Of a DNA stretch of 60,138 nt, positions 32,809-41,957 are shown one piece after another; the stretch's first letter is position 1, and the number at the start of each line of letters is the position of its first letter. Origin of the DNA: a virus; the IMG/VR virus record IMGVR_UViG_3300017613_000838, positions 1 through 60,138 of that record. One strand, given 5' to 3'. Made by a program: the position numbers and the translations under genes. The notes under the pieces are model-generated. The model made no database searches and was not told the DNA's origin. It worked only from the letters and a program-made list of their open reading frames with translations.

Positions 32809-32844
32809 AACATAGAGAGGTTAGTTTATTCGACCACGATACTT

Positions 32845-33201
32845 TTAGTCTAATAGTTCGTTAAAACATTTAGGGCACTTCTTTAATGCTATTATATTAG
32901 TACCCTCTTGGTAATTCATCTTAGCTAAATCTTTCTTGAGCCACTGTGATTCATTACATCCTATACAATAAAACAATATCCAATCTCCGCTCGTTAATCC
33001 TTGTACACATTCCTCACATATTGGGATTCTTAGTTCAGCATCCGCTTCGTAATTACCGTCAGGTAATTCAAACCCCATTTGGTGGCATAAGAAATCTACT
33101 GCGGGTCTCTCAATGTCGTCGTGATGATTTAGCACACATGTTTGCCCTGCTAGTTCCATTTCCGCTTCTAGCTCGTCAAATACCGCATCTTCTAGTCTCA
33201 T
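32845..33201 (-). CDS. Zn-binding protein, unknown role
   Basis: 118 residues. Pairs of cysteines (PICEECV and FYCIGCN, then KKCPKCF) fit one or two zinc ribbons. The N-terminal 55 residues are helical and carry LNHHDD. No family is recognised. It starts 15 bases after the AAA-type kinase gene stop. Confidence 0.6.
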   Translation of the reverse strand: MRLEDAVFDELEAEMELAGQTCVLNHHDDIERPAVDFLCHQMGFELPDGNYEADAELRIPICEECVQGLTSGDWILFYCIGCNESQWLKKDLAKMNYQEGTNIIALKKCPKCFNELLD

Positions 33202-33216
33202 GTTTGCCTCCTCTTC

Positions 33217-33828
33217 CTATTTCTTTACTATTTCAAACTCTGATTTCCTATCTATACTGTTTAAAATAACCTCTAGAGCGTCACTTATTCCTTTGATATC
33301 TCCAGATATAGGGTAATAGGGTATGTCTTTATCAGCAAGGTAATCTTTAATCTTCTTATCGACTATCTTAGCTTCTTCCTCTGTTTCGTTCCTGCCGTAT
33401 CCAGCATATCGTTTCTTACGCTCTATGAAAAAATTTATATTGTTAAATCTGTTATGTTCGTGTAGTACAAAATCATAGAAAGCATCGTTATCATTATCCC
33501 GTTTGTAATGTTTGCCGTATATACAACTTAATAGGATAGGTGAATCTGTCAGGGTGATGTCTACCTTCTCAGTAACTCTCCATACTCTATGTTGTTGCTT
33601 GGCGAACAAATAGAACTGATTCTTGAATGTGTAGTCTCTTTCTTCCCACACCAGGTCCTTAGCAAACTCTGTTACCATTTCACATTGGATTCCTTGGTGC
33701 AGCTTCAACAATGTAAATAATGCGGCCGAGGTGGTAGACTTACCTGCTCCAGGGCCTGCAAACATATTCACAACAGTTGGGGTCTTCGTCTTGCCATTCA
33801 CACTTACAGTCAGGCTTGATTCCGTCAT
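33217..33828 (-). CDS. AAA/P-loop ATPase of the AAA_28/NadR kinase type
   Basis: 203 residues. Walker A GPGAGKST (25-32) follows a short disordered N-terminus. ITLTDSPILLSC holds the probable Walker B Asp, and a Lys/Arg-rich LID-like region RKKRYAGYGRNETEEEAK follows. The pattern resembles the nucleotide-kinase-like AAA_28 domain that is common in phages. It could phosphorylate a small metabolite or nucleoside. The start lies 89 nt inside the upstream gene and has AAGGAGG. Confidence 0.65.
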   Translation of the reverse strand: MTESSLTVSVNGKTKTPTVVNMFAGPGAGKSTTSAALFTLLKLHQGIQCEMVTEFAKDLVWEERDYTFKNQFYLFAKQQHRVWRVTEKVDITLTDSPILLSCIYGKHYKRDNDNDAFYDFVLHEHNRFNNINFFIERKKRYAGYGRNETEEEAKIVDKKIKDYLADKDIPYYPISGDIKGISDALEVILNSIDRKSEFEIVKK

Positions 33829-33940
33829 CGCAGTAATCCTCCTTGCCCTTGAATTCTTTTTTCTTTTTGTTAAGCCCAGCTAGAGCTTTCTTTAGCTGCT
33901 TTTCCTTTTCTTTCATATGAACAAATTCTTGTATCACCAT
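33740..33940 (-). CDS. 66-residue coiled-coil/Cys-rich protein overlapping the ATPase
   Basis: A Lys-rich helical N-terminus (HMKEKEKQLKKALAGLNKKK) is followed by CDDGIKPDCKCEWQ and NCCEYVC, a cluster of six Cys. AGGAGTAAATA-ATG gives a clear start. The last 89 nt overlap the downstream ATPase gene in another frame, as happens for another pair in this genome (13638-13726). Confidence 0.6.
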   Translation of the reverse strand: MVIQEFVHMKEKEKQLKKALAGLNKKKKEFKGKEDYCDDGIKPDCKCEWQDEDPNCCEYVCRPWSR

Positions 33941-33949
33941 TATTTACTC

Positions 33950-34111
33950 CTATGATTTTCTCAGACCTCTTACACCGTAGTTAATAGGTCCGATACCGGT
34001 TTCTCTGTCTTTATAGGCATCATGAAATTCAACATCTGTAGAACTACCTTTTATAGCATCCAATGCAGCCGCCAGGGCAGTCAAAGCATCGATTATCTCT
34101 TGTTTAGTCAT
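33950..34111 (-). CDS. 53-residue protein between ATPase and fibre-like gene
   Basis: A short frame from GGAGAGACAA-ATG with a helical N-terminal half (EIIDALTALAAALDAIKG) and a basic C-terminus (INYGVRGLRKS). Not recognised. Neighbours are a beta-rich virion-like gene at 34141 and the small coiled-coil gene downstream. Confidence 0.5.
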   Translation of the reverse strand: MTKQEIIDALTALAAALDAIKGSSTDVEFHDAYKDRETGIGPINYGVRGLRKS

Positions 34112-34140
34112 TTGTCTCTCCTATTAGTTAATTGTTATTG

Positions 34141-35250
34141 TTAAATTGCGCATCCTTCCATCCAAGGTGAAACATCGGCCGGATCTCCAATAAAAGCGGT
34201 GGTTCCGTCCGCATCGCCTACTACATCTAAATTACTATCTAATACTAAATATTTTTCACCATCGCCAGCTGTGGTGCCTGAGTCTTCAAAGTGTAATATG
34301 AATTGATCATCTTGGTTAACCACTACGTCTATTACATTAACAAGACCAGATGAGAAATATCTTGTATATACAACTTTATCATAAACATCTGGGTGAGTAC
34401 CATCAGAATGAATTATAGTTCCATATATAGAGCCGCCTGACGAACCATCACCAGGACCTCTAAAAAATACTGCTAATTTATCAGTCCAAGTACTTAACGC
34501 AGCTGATTTAATGAAGTAGCCGGTGCAAACTGTTGACCATTTATCCGCACCACTAAGTATTTCTACCCCAGTTGTGGGATTGAATGTATATAAGCCAAGA
34601 TCACTCGTATTATCCATAAAACGAGCAATAATACCATCAGGAAATACATTTATTTGGTTTGCTCCATCCCTATAATCTGCGTATGAAGGTTCTACATCGG
34701 CTCTACTTGTTCCGTCAGCATTACGTATTGCTATCCAGTCTGTGTCAGTTCCTGGGTATTGATCATAGATAATAGCAAATCCTCCATCTGGTAATGCAAT
34801 CATACTATCATACTCTTCATAAGATCCATTATTTCCATCATAACGTAATGGCCCATATAGTATATTACCGTCAGAATCAAGTATAGCATACTTACCATAT
34901 TCATCTGTATCGACATAAGATACTGCAATGGTATTATTTGTTAGCACTTTGATATTACAGTATGAATAAAACACCTCACCAGTAAGTTCTGTTGACCAAG
35001 ACACGCTGGTAGTAGACCCTACCTCAAAACAAGTGATAGTTACATCGGGCTCATAGCTAGCTATAACCACCCTACCGTCCTGAAGTATATCACTTTTATA
35101 AGCATAATCATTAATATTATTTTGCGACCCGCCGTTTTCTAAAATAACAGCCTGCGAGTCAGTGCCACCGTCAGTATGCATAAGCCAGGTAATAGGGTCT
35201 CCTGTATACCCAGCACTTTCCGCGGCCACGTTAAACGTTATATATCCCAT
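34141..35250 (-). CDS. Beta-propeller-like virion or adhesin protein
   Basis: 369 residues made of repeated blades, each with a D-G phrase and a beta strand (LQDGRVVIASYE, LTNNTIAVSYVD, LPDGGFAIIYDQ, FPDGIIARFMD, NQDDQFILHFED). This is the pattern of a beta-propeller sensor or lectin. The opening resembles the start of other fibre-associated genes. It probably binds a surface ligand; alone in this position it may be a host-range accessory protein. Confidence 0.65.
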   Translation of the reverse strand: MGYITFNVAAESAGYTGDPITWLMHTDGGTDSQAVILENGGSQNNINDYAYKSDILQDGRVVIASYEPDVTITCFEVGSTTSVSWSTELTGEVFYSYCNIKVLTNNTIAVSYVDTDEYGKYAILDSDGNILYGPLRYDGNNGSYEEYDSMIALPDGGFAIIYDQYPGTDTDWIAIRNADGTSRADVEPSYADYRDGANQINVFPDGIIARFMDNTSDLGLYTFNPTTGVEILSGADKWSTVCTGYFIKSAALSTWTDKLAVFFRGPGDGSSGGSIYGTIIHSDGTHPDVYDKVVYTRYFSSGLVNVIDVVVNQDDQFILHFEDSGTTAGDGEKYLVLDSNLDVVGDADGTTAFIGDPADVSPWMEGCAI

Positions 35251-35268
35251 GTTTTCATCTCCTTATGT

Positions 35269-35421
35269 TTAATATGCCCGATCCCGGTATGGGATATCCT
35301 CAGGCTCAAACTGCCTTTCGGGCCTAGTCTTGTCGTAACATTTCCCACATAATCTTTTGTATTCGCGGGTTATGTAGATTGCCCAAGTAAGCTCCCCGCA
35401 CTCGTCACATTTGGTTGCCAT
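35269..35421 (-). CDS. 50-residue zinc-ribbon protein
   Basis: CDECGEL at the N-terminus and CGKCYD form a zinc ribbon about 17 residues apart, followed by an acidic C-terminus. The ATG overlaps the PhoH-like gene stop by one base (TAATG), so the two are translationally coupled. Function unknown. Confidence 0.6.
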   Translation of the reverse strand: MATKCDECGELTWAIYITREYKRLCGKCYDKTRPERQFEPEDIPYRDRAY

Positions 35422-36722
35422 TACCCAATAGTTTTATCCTGAAGTTTATCAGCTACTTCCAGGATATCAGACCTATATGAATTTTGTAACTCAACATAAG
35501 CCATAGACTTATGCGGTAAAACTCTTAAAAGTTTTAGTAAGCCAGACTCAGAGGGCTTCACTACATTATAGGTTTGTTTAAGATCGCCCATAAGAATTAG
35601 TTTGCCTGTTTCGGAAGGCCTACTTAAAATCATACTGATATAATCTACTGAAATTAATTGAACTTCGTCCACTAACAGGATGTCTTTGTCGAGCAGAGAC
35701 AGTCCTTGGATGGCATTCATTGGTAAAATTTCAAACATGTCTCTGAACATAACATCTTTTATATGATCGTAGCTGGCTCCGTCCTTCTGTTGGCCTCTGC
35801 TATTTCCGTATATATAATACAGTGCGCTGAGGAAACCAGCTACCCAGTCCATCATCTTGTCCTCTTTCTTGCCTGGCATGAAACCTAGATCATATTTCCT
35901 ATCCAGGCCTATAGGGGCCCTGGTGATGAAAGATTTTCTGGTGCTGTGTGCTAATGTATGCGCTACGCTCAATAAAGTCTTACCGCTGCCCCAACAACCT
36001 GTGATTAAGCAGTGCGGCGCAACCTGTAGTGCGTATAACGCACAATTCTGATAAGTATCTCTAGCTTTTATAGTGTTTCCGTCTAATCTAGTCTCGAGAT
36101 ACAAAGCGTTGTTATCGATCCTGTCAAAGATATAATCCGTTGGGTTATTTGCATATACTATTGGTCGTTCTGTGTCGACATTGATAATAACAAAGAACCA
36201 AGCATCGCGGTTAAGCTCTTGCTCAGATGCTTTAGAGAACAGTCTGAGTACGCTTTCGTAAGCTTCACCTGCGTACATTTGACCATATGCAAATACATCC
36301 TCTTCTATATATAGTTTCTCGTGTTGGATATAAATATACGGATTAAATATATTATTTAATACAACATCGTAAACTTTAGTGTCTAAACCTTTGGCCTCGG
36401 CTTGAATGGACATCGACATGTCCTTCGTGGCGACCGTGGCTCCCACTTCTTTGGCGGCTTCGATTATCTTGGCGTCATTGCCATCGATCTCGTCCTCGCC
36501 AATATGGAAGGTGATTTTATCGGGATATTCCTCCTTGAACTGTCTAATTGATAGTATTGCATTTCTTGCGCTGTATGATAAGTTTGGGTTATATTTTTTG
36601 TCATCTAACTCCTTTAGTACCGTCAATGGGATTATTATCTTTTCGTATTCTTTTGAAAGCTTGTAAATCACATTTGCATCGTCCAACAACAAATTAGTAT
36701 CAATTATTATATTACGTCCCAT
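35421..36722 (-). CDS. PIN-PhoH fusion ATPase (PhoH2-like)
   Basis: 433 residues. The N-terminal about 125 residues form a PIN RNase domain with D8, E38, D83 and D101. The C-terminal part is a PhoH-type helicase-like ATPase with Walker A GCWGSGKT (242-249), Walker B DILLVDEVQ near residue 341 and LMGDLKQ. PhoH2 proteins are described as RNA-unwinding RNases linked to toxin-antitoxin activity. PhoH is common in phages, but the PIN fusion less so. A dedicated promoter lies just upstream. Confidence 0.85.
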   Translation of the reverse strand: MGRNIIIDTNLLLDDANVIYKLSKEYEKIIIPLTVLKELDDKKYNPNLSYSARNAILSIRQFKEEYPDKITFHIGEDEIDGNDAKIIEAAKEVGATVATKDMSMSIQAEAKGLDTKVYDVVLNNIFNPYIYIQHEKLYIEEDVFAYGQMYAGEAYESVLRLFSKASEQELNRDAWFFVIINVDTERPIVYANNPTDYIFDRIDNNALYLETRLDGNTIKARDTYQNCALYALQVAPHCLITGCWGSGKTLLSVAHTLAHSTRKSFITRAPIGLDRKYDLGFMPGKKEDKMMDWVAGFLSALYYIYGNSRGQQKDGASYDHIKDVMFRDMFEILPMNAIQGLSLLDKDILLVDEVQLISVDYISMILSRPSETGKLILMGDLKQTYNVVKPSESGLLKLLRVLPHKSMAYVELQNSYRSDILEVADKLQDKTIG

Positions 36723-36812
36723 GAAGTGTTGCTCCCTTTGTATGATATTTGTTCACCCGTAAAGCTCATATCATATGCCGCGCATCACCTCCCTTATAGT
36801 ATTCATATAAAC

Positions 36813-36840
36813 AACATAATCATTAATTTCTATTTGTCAA
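36813..36840 (-). promoter_or_regulatory. Sigma70-type promoter, TTGACA-16-TATGTT
   Basis: Minus-strand -35 TTGACA (36835-36840) and -10 TATGTT (36813-36818) with a 16-base spacer containing AATTAATG just before the -10. The PIN-PhoH gene is the first downstream gene. Confidence 0.75.
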
Positions 36841-36846
36841 GTATTA

Positions 36847-37773
36847 CTACGCTACGTTATACCCACCAGACACAGTTGCTCCCATAGCTGTGATTAATCC
36901 ATTGGTTACAGTGCATCTGAAATTTTCACCGTCATCAAACCAACCACTTACACCTGTAGTGGCTGTCAAATCAGTGCCATTCCAAGTAAGAGTACCAGAT
37001 ACATTATATAATTTATCTGTTGTAACGGTTGGGGCTGTTGTTTGTGTAATGTTGATAGCGCCGTAGTTGCCTGCCCCATCACCCTCTCCAGGCGTTAATA
37101 TAATATCACCGCCATCAATACCGGCACCAGGTTGAGAATCACCCGCTATCAATGAAATATTTCCAGCTGCAGTAGTTCCGTCGCCAGCAGTGATATTTGT
37201 GTTGCCAGCAGCTCCGCCAACACTATTGTGTGCGCCTACATTCACAGTACCGCCATCCCCGCCGCCAGTGCCAAGACCACTATGTAAATTTGCGTCTCCG
37301 CCAGTTCCACCGCCTGACCCACCGTTACCAGCTACTAGTTCTACCTTTCCACCATCACCAGATCCAGCACCACCACCGCCGTATCCAGACCAACTACCAC
37401 CGTTACCGTTGCCGCCTATCGCTCTTCGGCCTTCAGACCAAAAATAACCACCGTTGCCGCCTGTGGTACCACCTTCGCCAGCCCAGAAATTAAGATTACT
37501 GCCAGCCCCTGTGCCTTCGCCATAATCAGCGGCTATGATAGCATTACTATTAACGTCTAAATCACCACCGAGCTGGGGGGTACTGTCCTCTACTACTTCG
37601 CTAATACCACCACCGCCCCCACCTACAGTACCACTAATTAAAGTGTGGAACTGTGAGTAAGTAATATTCTTTGTTTTATTCTTACTAGGTTCATCAACAT
37701 CATAGACTAGTAGCAAATCATCGTTGTCTATTGTTGATGTGTTTGATAATTGATCCAGTCTTTTGTTAGCCAT
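36847..37773 (-). CDS. Gly-rich fibre/adhesin protein
   Basis: 308 residues. After a short N-terminal attachment domain (RLDQLSNTSTIDNDDLLLVY) and the fibre phrase TPQLGGDLDVN, about 130 residues are Gly/Ser/Asn-rich with GG pairs, as in phage adhesin tips that form polyglycine II layers (T4-like gp38). The C-terminus is a small beta domain. It probably binds host surface glycans or proteins and could be quickly remodelled to change host range. Confidence 0.75.
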   Translation of the reverse strand: MANKRLDQLSNTSTIDNDDLLLVYDVDEPSKNKTKNITYSQFHTLISGTVGGGGGGISEVVEDSTPQLGGDLDVNSNAIIAADYGEGTGAGSNLNFWAGEGGTTGGNGGYFWSEGRRAIGGNGNGGSWSGYGGGGAGSGDGGKVELVAGNGGSGGGTGGDANLHSGLGTGGGDGGTVNVGAHNSVGGAAGNTNITAGDGTTAAGNISLIAGDSQPGAGIDGGDIILTPGEGDGAGNYGAINITQTTAPTVTTDKLYNVSGTLTWNGTDLTATTGVSGWFDDGENFRCTVTNGLITAMGATVSGGYNVA

Positions 37774-37784
37774 TGTTCCTCCTA

Positions 37785-39386
37785 TTAAGGCTCTAAGAAT
37801 TCTATTTTTGAAATCCAGAAAGTCTCTGAGTTAGGGGTTCTAAAGTATAATTTACCTATATCCCCGTCAGTATCATTACGCTGCCAATTAGGCAGGACTA
37901 TTGTTTCAGATACATAATCAGCCTCATCTATAATCTCATATTCATCATATTCTTCTGTTATTTGAGCGACATCCATTGTAGCTACACCGCCAAACGTAAA
38001 CCTAACAGCAACCGGCCTGTAGCCAGTAGCCCAACTACCAGAAACATCTAGATATATAGTTGAGTACGGACCTGATACAGCTGAGTGCCATTTTCCATTG
38101 CTGTATGAGCCGGTTATGCTACTCCAATCAAATGTATGATCTGTCCACTCTGGGACCTTCATATACCTAATAAAAAGTTTAGGATTACGCGCTAATACGC
38201 TGTTAGCTCCAAAATACATATTAGCATCATAAGATGGGGTTCCAACACTCCCACCCAGATAATCTGTATTATAGTCTCTAAAGCAAAATTTTATATCACT
38301 CTGGCCTACAATATTGTTTTCAACAAACGTACTTCCGCCAGAATTTAATGTTATAGTATTATAGTCTCCGTTAGTCCATCCAGAAATCACTGTTGATAAT
38401 AACCCACCAGTGAAGTTATTGAAATCGTCAGTTACTAAGGTTCCCCCAGAACCTACTTGGGTACCTTCTTGAAGAACCAATGGCTCTGGAGTACCAGTAC
38501 CGGCACTATCTATCCTAAGGTCCATTGAAGTTATAGTTCTATCATCGAATGAAGTTAGGTCACTTCTGGGTTGAAAACTATAAAAAACTCTAGTCTTTTG
38601 CCAAGTAGTCCAAGTCGCAGTATCCACTCTGGACCTTACCGCATCACCGTAACCGGTATCTACCTCATATCCCTCTGTAGCGGCAAGCACATCATCCCAA
38701 TCACCTATATTATCGTTGTAGCTTCGTCTCTCTTGGTACAGCGAATGTACTGTCATCGAGCTTGAGCATACTCTACCTGGGCCATAATTAGTTGCCCAGT
38801 CATCATGCCAGAAGTGGAATGTTTCACCTTCTGCATCATACCCATCATAGTTCTCATCGTCGATTTCCTCATAGTATCTTGTTATTCTGTCTGTTACAGA
38901 TCTAGTCTTTACTACTGTATTCTCTGTGTACTCTGTGATTGTTATACCGGTGTGTTCAATACCACTCGATACTGATGTATAGTGAGTATCATCCCACAAA
39001 GGCGACCAGATTATATTTGGAGAATCAACCACATAAACAGTTGACCAAGACCAGTCTCTATTATCAGCACCACCATTGTGTTCTATATTAGCTGTAGCAT
39101 CCATGACAGTTCTGTAATAATCTTCGTATATCCAACCTGCCGGTGCTACTCCACTGGGCCCAGCGGGTATTGTTAATTCAGGAGAATTACTTTGTACCCT
39201 ACCAACCCCATTACTAGTGTTAGTATAGGTACCCATAGTTTCAATAGGCCCGCCATCATGCCACTCATAATGTATAGTTTCAAACTTAGAAGTTACACTA
39301 CCCTCGTTCACTCTATCAGATAAAAGCTGATAGATATGTTCTATTTGTGTTGCCGCGCCTACGTAAAATAATACATTGTCGCCCAT
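37785..39386 (-). CDS. Large fibre-module protein, unknown domains
   Basis: 533 residues, Tyr/Thr/Ser-rich and probably all beta. No catalytic motif is recognised. The middle part (TLNSGGSTFVENNIVGQSD, then FCFRDYNTDY) resembles sequence in DNRLRE-type beta-sandwich domains. Located between two Gly-rich or lectin-like genes, it is likely part of a receptor-binding complex. Confidence 0.6.
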   Translation of the reverse strand: MGDNVLFYVGAATQIEHIYQLLSDRVNEGSVTSKFETIHYEWHDGGPIETMGTYTNTSNGVGRVQSNSPELTIPAGPSGVAPAGWIYEDYYRTVMDATANIEHNGGADNRDWSWSTVYVVDSPNIIWSPLWDDTHYTSVSSGIEHTGITITEYTENTVVKTRSVTDRITRYYEEIDDENYDGYDAEGETFHFWHDDWATNYGPGRVCSSSMTVHSLYQERRSYNDNIGDWDDVLAATEGYEVDTGYGDAVRSRVDTATWTTWQKTRVFYSFQPRSDLTSFDDRTITSMDLRIDSAGTGTPEPLVLQEGTQVGSGGTLVTDDFNNFTGGLLSTVISGWTNGDYNTITLNSGGSTFVENNIVGQSDIKFCFRDYNTDYLGGSVGTPSYDANMYFGANSVLARNPKLFIRYMKVPEWTDHTFDWSSITGSYSNGKWHSAVSGPYSTIYLDVSGSWATGYRPVAVRFTFGGVATMDVAQITEEYDEYEIIDEADYVSETIVLPNWQRNDTDGDIGKLYFRTPNSETFWISKIEFLEP

Positions 39387-39397
39387 TATATTTCCTC

Positions 39398-41227
39398 CTA
39401 TTGAGTAGGTACTACTCCTTTGTATCCTGCAATATTGGTACCCGACGCTGTGGGGTCTGCTATAACATAAAACGGCCCAGCATTCGGTAAATTAGATATC
39501 TCATAAGATCCGGTTGTAGCAGCGTGTGTTTTAACAAAGCCCCAACTAGAGTCATACACCCTAATAGAGCAGTCATCACTCACTATCCCTTCTATTTTGT
39601 ACGGAAGTTGTAATCCAGAATCAGTGTAAGGTACAGGATCTACACTAGCTATGTTATCTCCTAAAGCAGCATAATGAATAGCTATACGGCCATCACCACC
39701 GTCACCACCGTAGCAATAATAAGGCTGTACAGATTTCACACCGGTAGCTCCAATAGCAGTAAATGTACTCGATCTGGTATACAGAGTGCCAGCATGAATG
39801 AGAATTGATCCTCCTGAACCAGCACCACCCGGCCAATTAGAAGTCTGCCCGGCTACACCTGGTGTACCGTTATTTGATATACTCCCATAAATATCCAATG
39901 TAGTGGCAAACAATGCTATAATACCACCACCATCAGCATAAGTATCCGCTTGTTTTACCCAGTTTTCATCACCACTACCACCACCGCAACCTAAGAACAG
40001 TTTAGCTAAAGTAGGCTCACCATAAGTTTCGCCACCTCCACTACCCAAACGATATTCATTATAGTTGTTGCCGTCCCAGTTATGACTCATACCGGCCAAA
40101 CCAGTTGTACCATAACCAGCTCCAGCCCCAGTGGCCCATATACTACCGTTGTATCCACCTCTAGCTCCGCCGCCCTTATTAGGAGTAAGGAAGTAAGAAG
40201 TTCCCCATGTAACAGCTATGTGGTTTCTGTGATAACTAGCACCAGTTCTAACATACCAATTAGGATTAGAATAATTAGAATAACCTCCAGCATAGCCCTT
40301 ACCAGTCATATCAATAGAACCATTAACTAATATAGTGCCAGCAGCACGAAGAAATAAAATACCGCCGGTGCCTGTATCCCAAGCATCATTTGCTGTTAAT
40401 GTATAACCATTATCTATAGTAAGGTTGTTATACTGAGGTACTCTTTGAACCCTTACTCTTTGGTTAGAGCCGCCGGTACCAATATTGGTGTCAGTGGCGT
40501 CATACATATCTATATCAGATAGAATAATCTCGTCATTACTACCATTAGCTTCTGTAAAATTTAATCTGTAATAAAGAAATTCACCAGTAGTGTCACATCT
40601 AAAAGTTCTTGTCTGAGTACTAGTCCATCCTGTCTGCCCAGTCACTGTATCAAGAACTGTCCAATCACTATCATTATTAGAACCTTCGAAGGTCCAAACT
40701 TTTGGGGTCTGATTAGTGAATGTGTGATTCTGTACACTGTACTTTACTACAATCTTAGCAGAACTTAGTTCATATTTTAACCATGCGGTTGCTGACTGTA
40801 CTTGCCAAAATGTACCAGTATTATCATCAAAAGCCCGACTAGCCACATTTGCTCCGGTGTATGCGCTGGCCGTAGCTGTTCCTCCAGTACAAATATCAGT
40901 TCCACTTGTATCTCCAAAGAATTTAGTTTTGTCGGTAGTAAATGTTATAGTATTAGAGTTGACATTATCTACTATAAACGTTTCATAGTTACCTACTTGT
41001 TCATAGTTGCTGCTGGTACCCTGCCAATTTATCAACAGTACTTCATCACCGGACACTATGCCGTTAGGTGTGGCGCTTGTTACACAGCTGTCTGAACCAA
41101 CAGAGGAACATTGATAAGGTACCATGTCTGCATACCCCCTACCAACCAAACTCTCTGTGCTTATATTCTTATCGGCGGAAACTGTTGCATTACCGTCTAA
41201 TCCTGTTCCAGCATTAAGTGTTGCCAT
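39398..41227 (-). CDS. Adhesin with discoidin-like and Gly-rich regions
   Basis: 609 residues. Residues about 115-245 resemble an F5/8 type C (discoidin) lectin domain (ASRAFDDNTGTFWQV, KVWTFEGSNNDSDWTV). A central 200-residue region is Gly-rich (GGGARGGYNGSIWATG, GGAGSGGSILI). The C-terminal about 65 residues (YKIEGIVSDDCSIRVYDSS, GSYEISNLPNAG) match the C-terminus of the gene at 41958, which suggests a shared anchor domain. It is a likely host-recognition protein. Confidence 0.7.
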   Translation of the reverse strand: MATLNAGTGLDGNATVSADKNISTESLVGRGYADMVPYQCSSVGSDSCVTSATPNGIVSGDEVLLINWQGTSSNYEQVGNYETFIVDNVNSNTITFTTDKTKFFGDTSGTDICTGGTATASAYTGANVASRAFDDNTGTFWQVQSATAWLKYELSSAKIVVKYSVQNHTFTNQTPKVWTFEGSNNDSDWTVLDTVTGQTGWTSTQTRTFRCDTTGEFLYYRLNFTEANGSNDEIILSDIDMYDATDTNIGTGGSNQRVRVQRVPQYNNLTIDNGYTLTANDAWDTGTGGILFLRAAGTILVNGSIDMTGKGYAGGYSNYSNPNWYVRTGASYHRNHIAVTWGTSYFLTPNKGGGARGGYNGSIWATGAGAGYGTTGLAGMSHNWDGNNYNEYRLGSGGGETYGEPTLAKLFLGCGGGSGDENWVKQADTYADGGGIIALFATTLDIYGSISNNGTPGVAGQTSNWPGGAGSGGSILIHAGTLYTRSSTFTAIGATGVKSVQPYYCYGGDGGDGRIAIHYAALGDNIASVDPVPYTDSGLQLPYKIEGIVSDDCSIRVYDSSWGFVKTHAATTGSYEISNLPNAGPFYVIADPTASGTNIAGYKGVVPTQ

Positions 41228-41229
41228 AT

Positions 41230-41946
41230 TTAACCTCCTACTTTAAATGAGGATACTTTAACTTCACTATTGCCGTATTCAGTTGGCCTAGGTGCATATC
41301 CATGTTTTTTATCGAATGAAAACCATACCTCTAAATAATTTGCTTCTCTACCTCTGTCAGGTCTATCATGGAGCTTTTTCTTGTTTGGCCAATAACACCA
41401 ATCCAGAATTACTTGTGTCTCATCATGTCTGATATAAGTACAGTAAGCATGTCCTCCACCCACCACCTTACCAGCCATAATTTTAACTTTCCAATCAGGT
41501 ATACCAGCTACCAGTGCTAGAGACTTGATTAAGATAGCCCCATCCTCACAGTCTCCCTTCATAGTAATTACAGTGTCCTCTGGGTTCTGCCAGAACTCAG
41601 GCTGGCCCTTGGTAGTAGTATCCCCAACGTAGCGTAGATGATCAATCACGAACACTAATATATTCCACATAGTTTCTTCATCATCATAACCTTTAAGGTT
41701 GTAGTAATCCACGTATGCTTCTAGTATATGACTACTGTCAAATAGGAAGGTTCTTACGTCTCTAGGATTACCGTATTGAGCTCTATATATAATAGGTTCT
41801 ACTGCAAACTTAGATCTCCACACTTTCTCTCTTTTCTTTTCTGTAACTCTTCTCCTCTTTTGTCTTGCGGCTCTATATTGGTTAGTCTGAAAGTCTTGTC
41901 CGCCGGGTTGTTCTCTACGTCTTCTAAGACTTTTTCTATATCCCAT
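41230..41946 (-). CDS. Transglutaminase-like cysteine protease (BTLCP-like)
   Basis: 238 residues. A very basic N-terminus is followed by the catalytic core of transglutaminase-like enzymes: C133 in GDCEDGAILIKS, H166 in GGGHAYC and D182 in ILDWCYW. Such enzymes cleave or cross-link peptides. Placed in the middle of fibre genes it could cross-link fibre or capsid proteins, or trim them on assembly. Two bases separate it from the adhesin gene downstream. Confidence 0.75.
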   Translation of the reverse strand: MGYRKSLRRRREQPGGQDFQTNQYRAARQKRRRVTEKKREKVWRSKFAVEPIIYRAQYGNPRDVRTFLFDSSHILEAYVDYYNLKGYDDEETMWNILVFVIDHLRYVGDTTTKGQPEFWQNPEDTVITMKGDCEDGAILIKSLALVAGIPDWKVKIMAGKVVGGGHAYCTYIRHDETQVILDWCYWPNKKKLHDRPDRGREANYLEVWFSFDKKHGYAPRPTEYGNSEVKVSSFKVGG

Positions 41947-41957
41947 ATTTTCTCCTT

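Noticed and set aside
36723-36790. Leader peptides MRGI and an 18-codon frame upstream of PhoH
   Set aside because: The ribosome binding site is too close to the first and too far from the second; no sign of attenuation.
37190-37447. Plus-strand Pro-rich reading frame
   Set aside because: It is the antisense of Gly codons of the Gly-rich adhesin at 36847; Gly GGN reads as Pro CCN on the other strand. No ribosome binding site.
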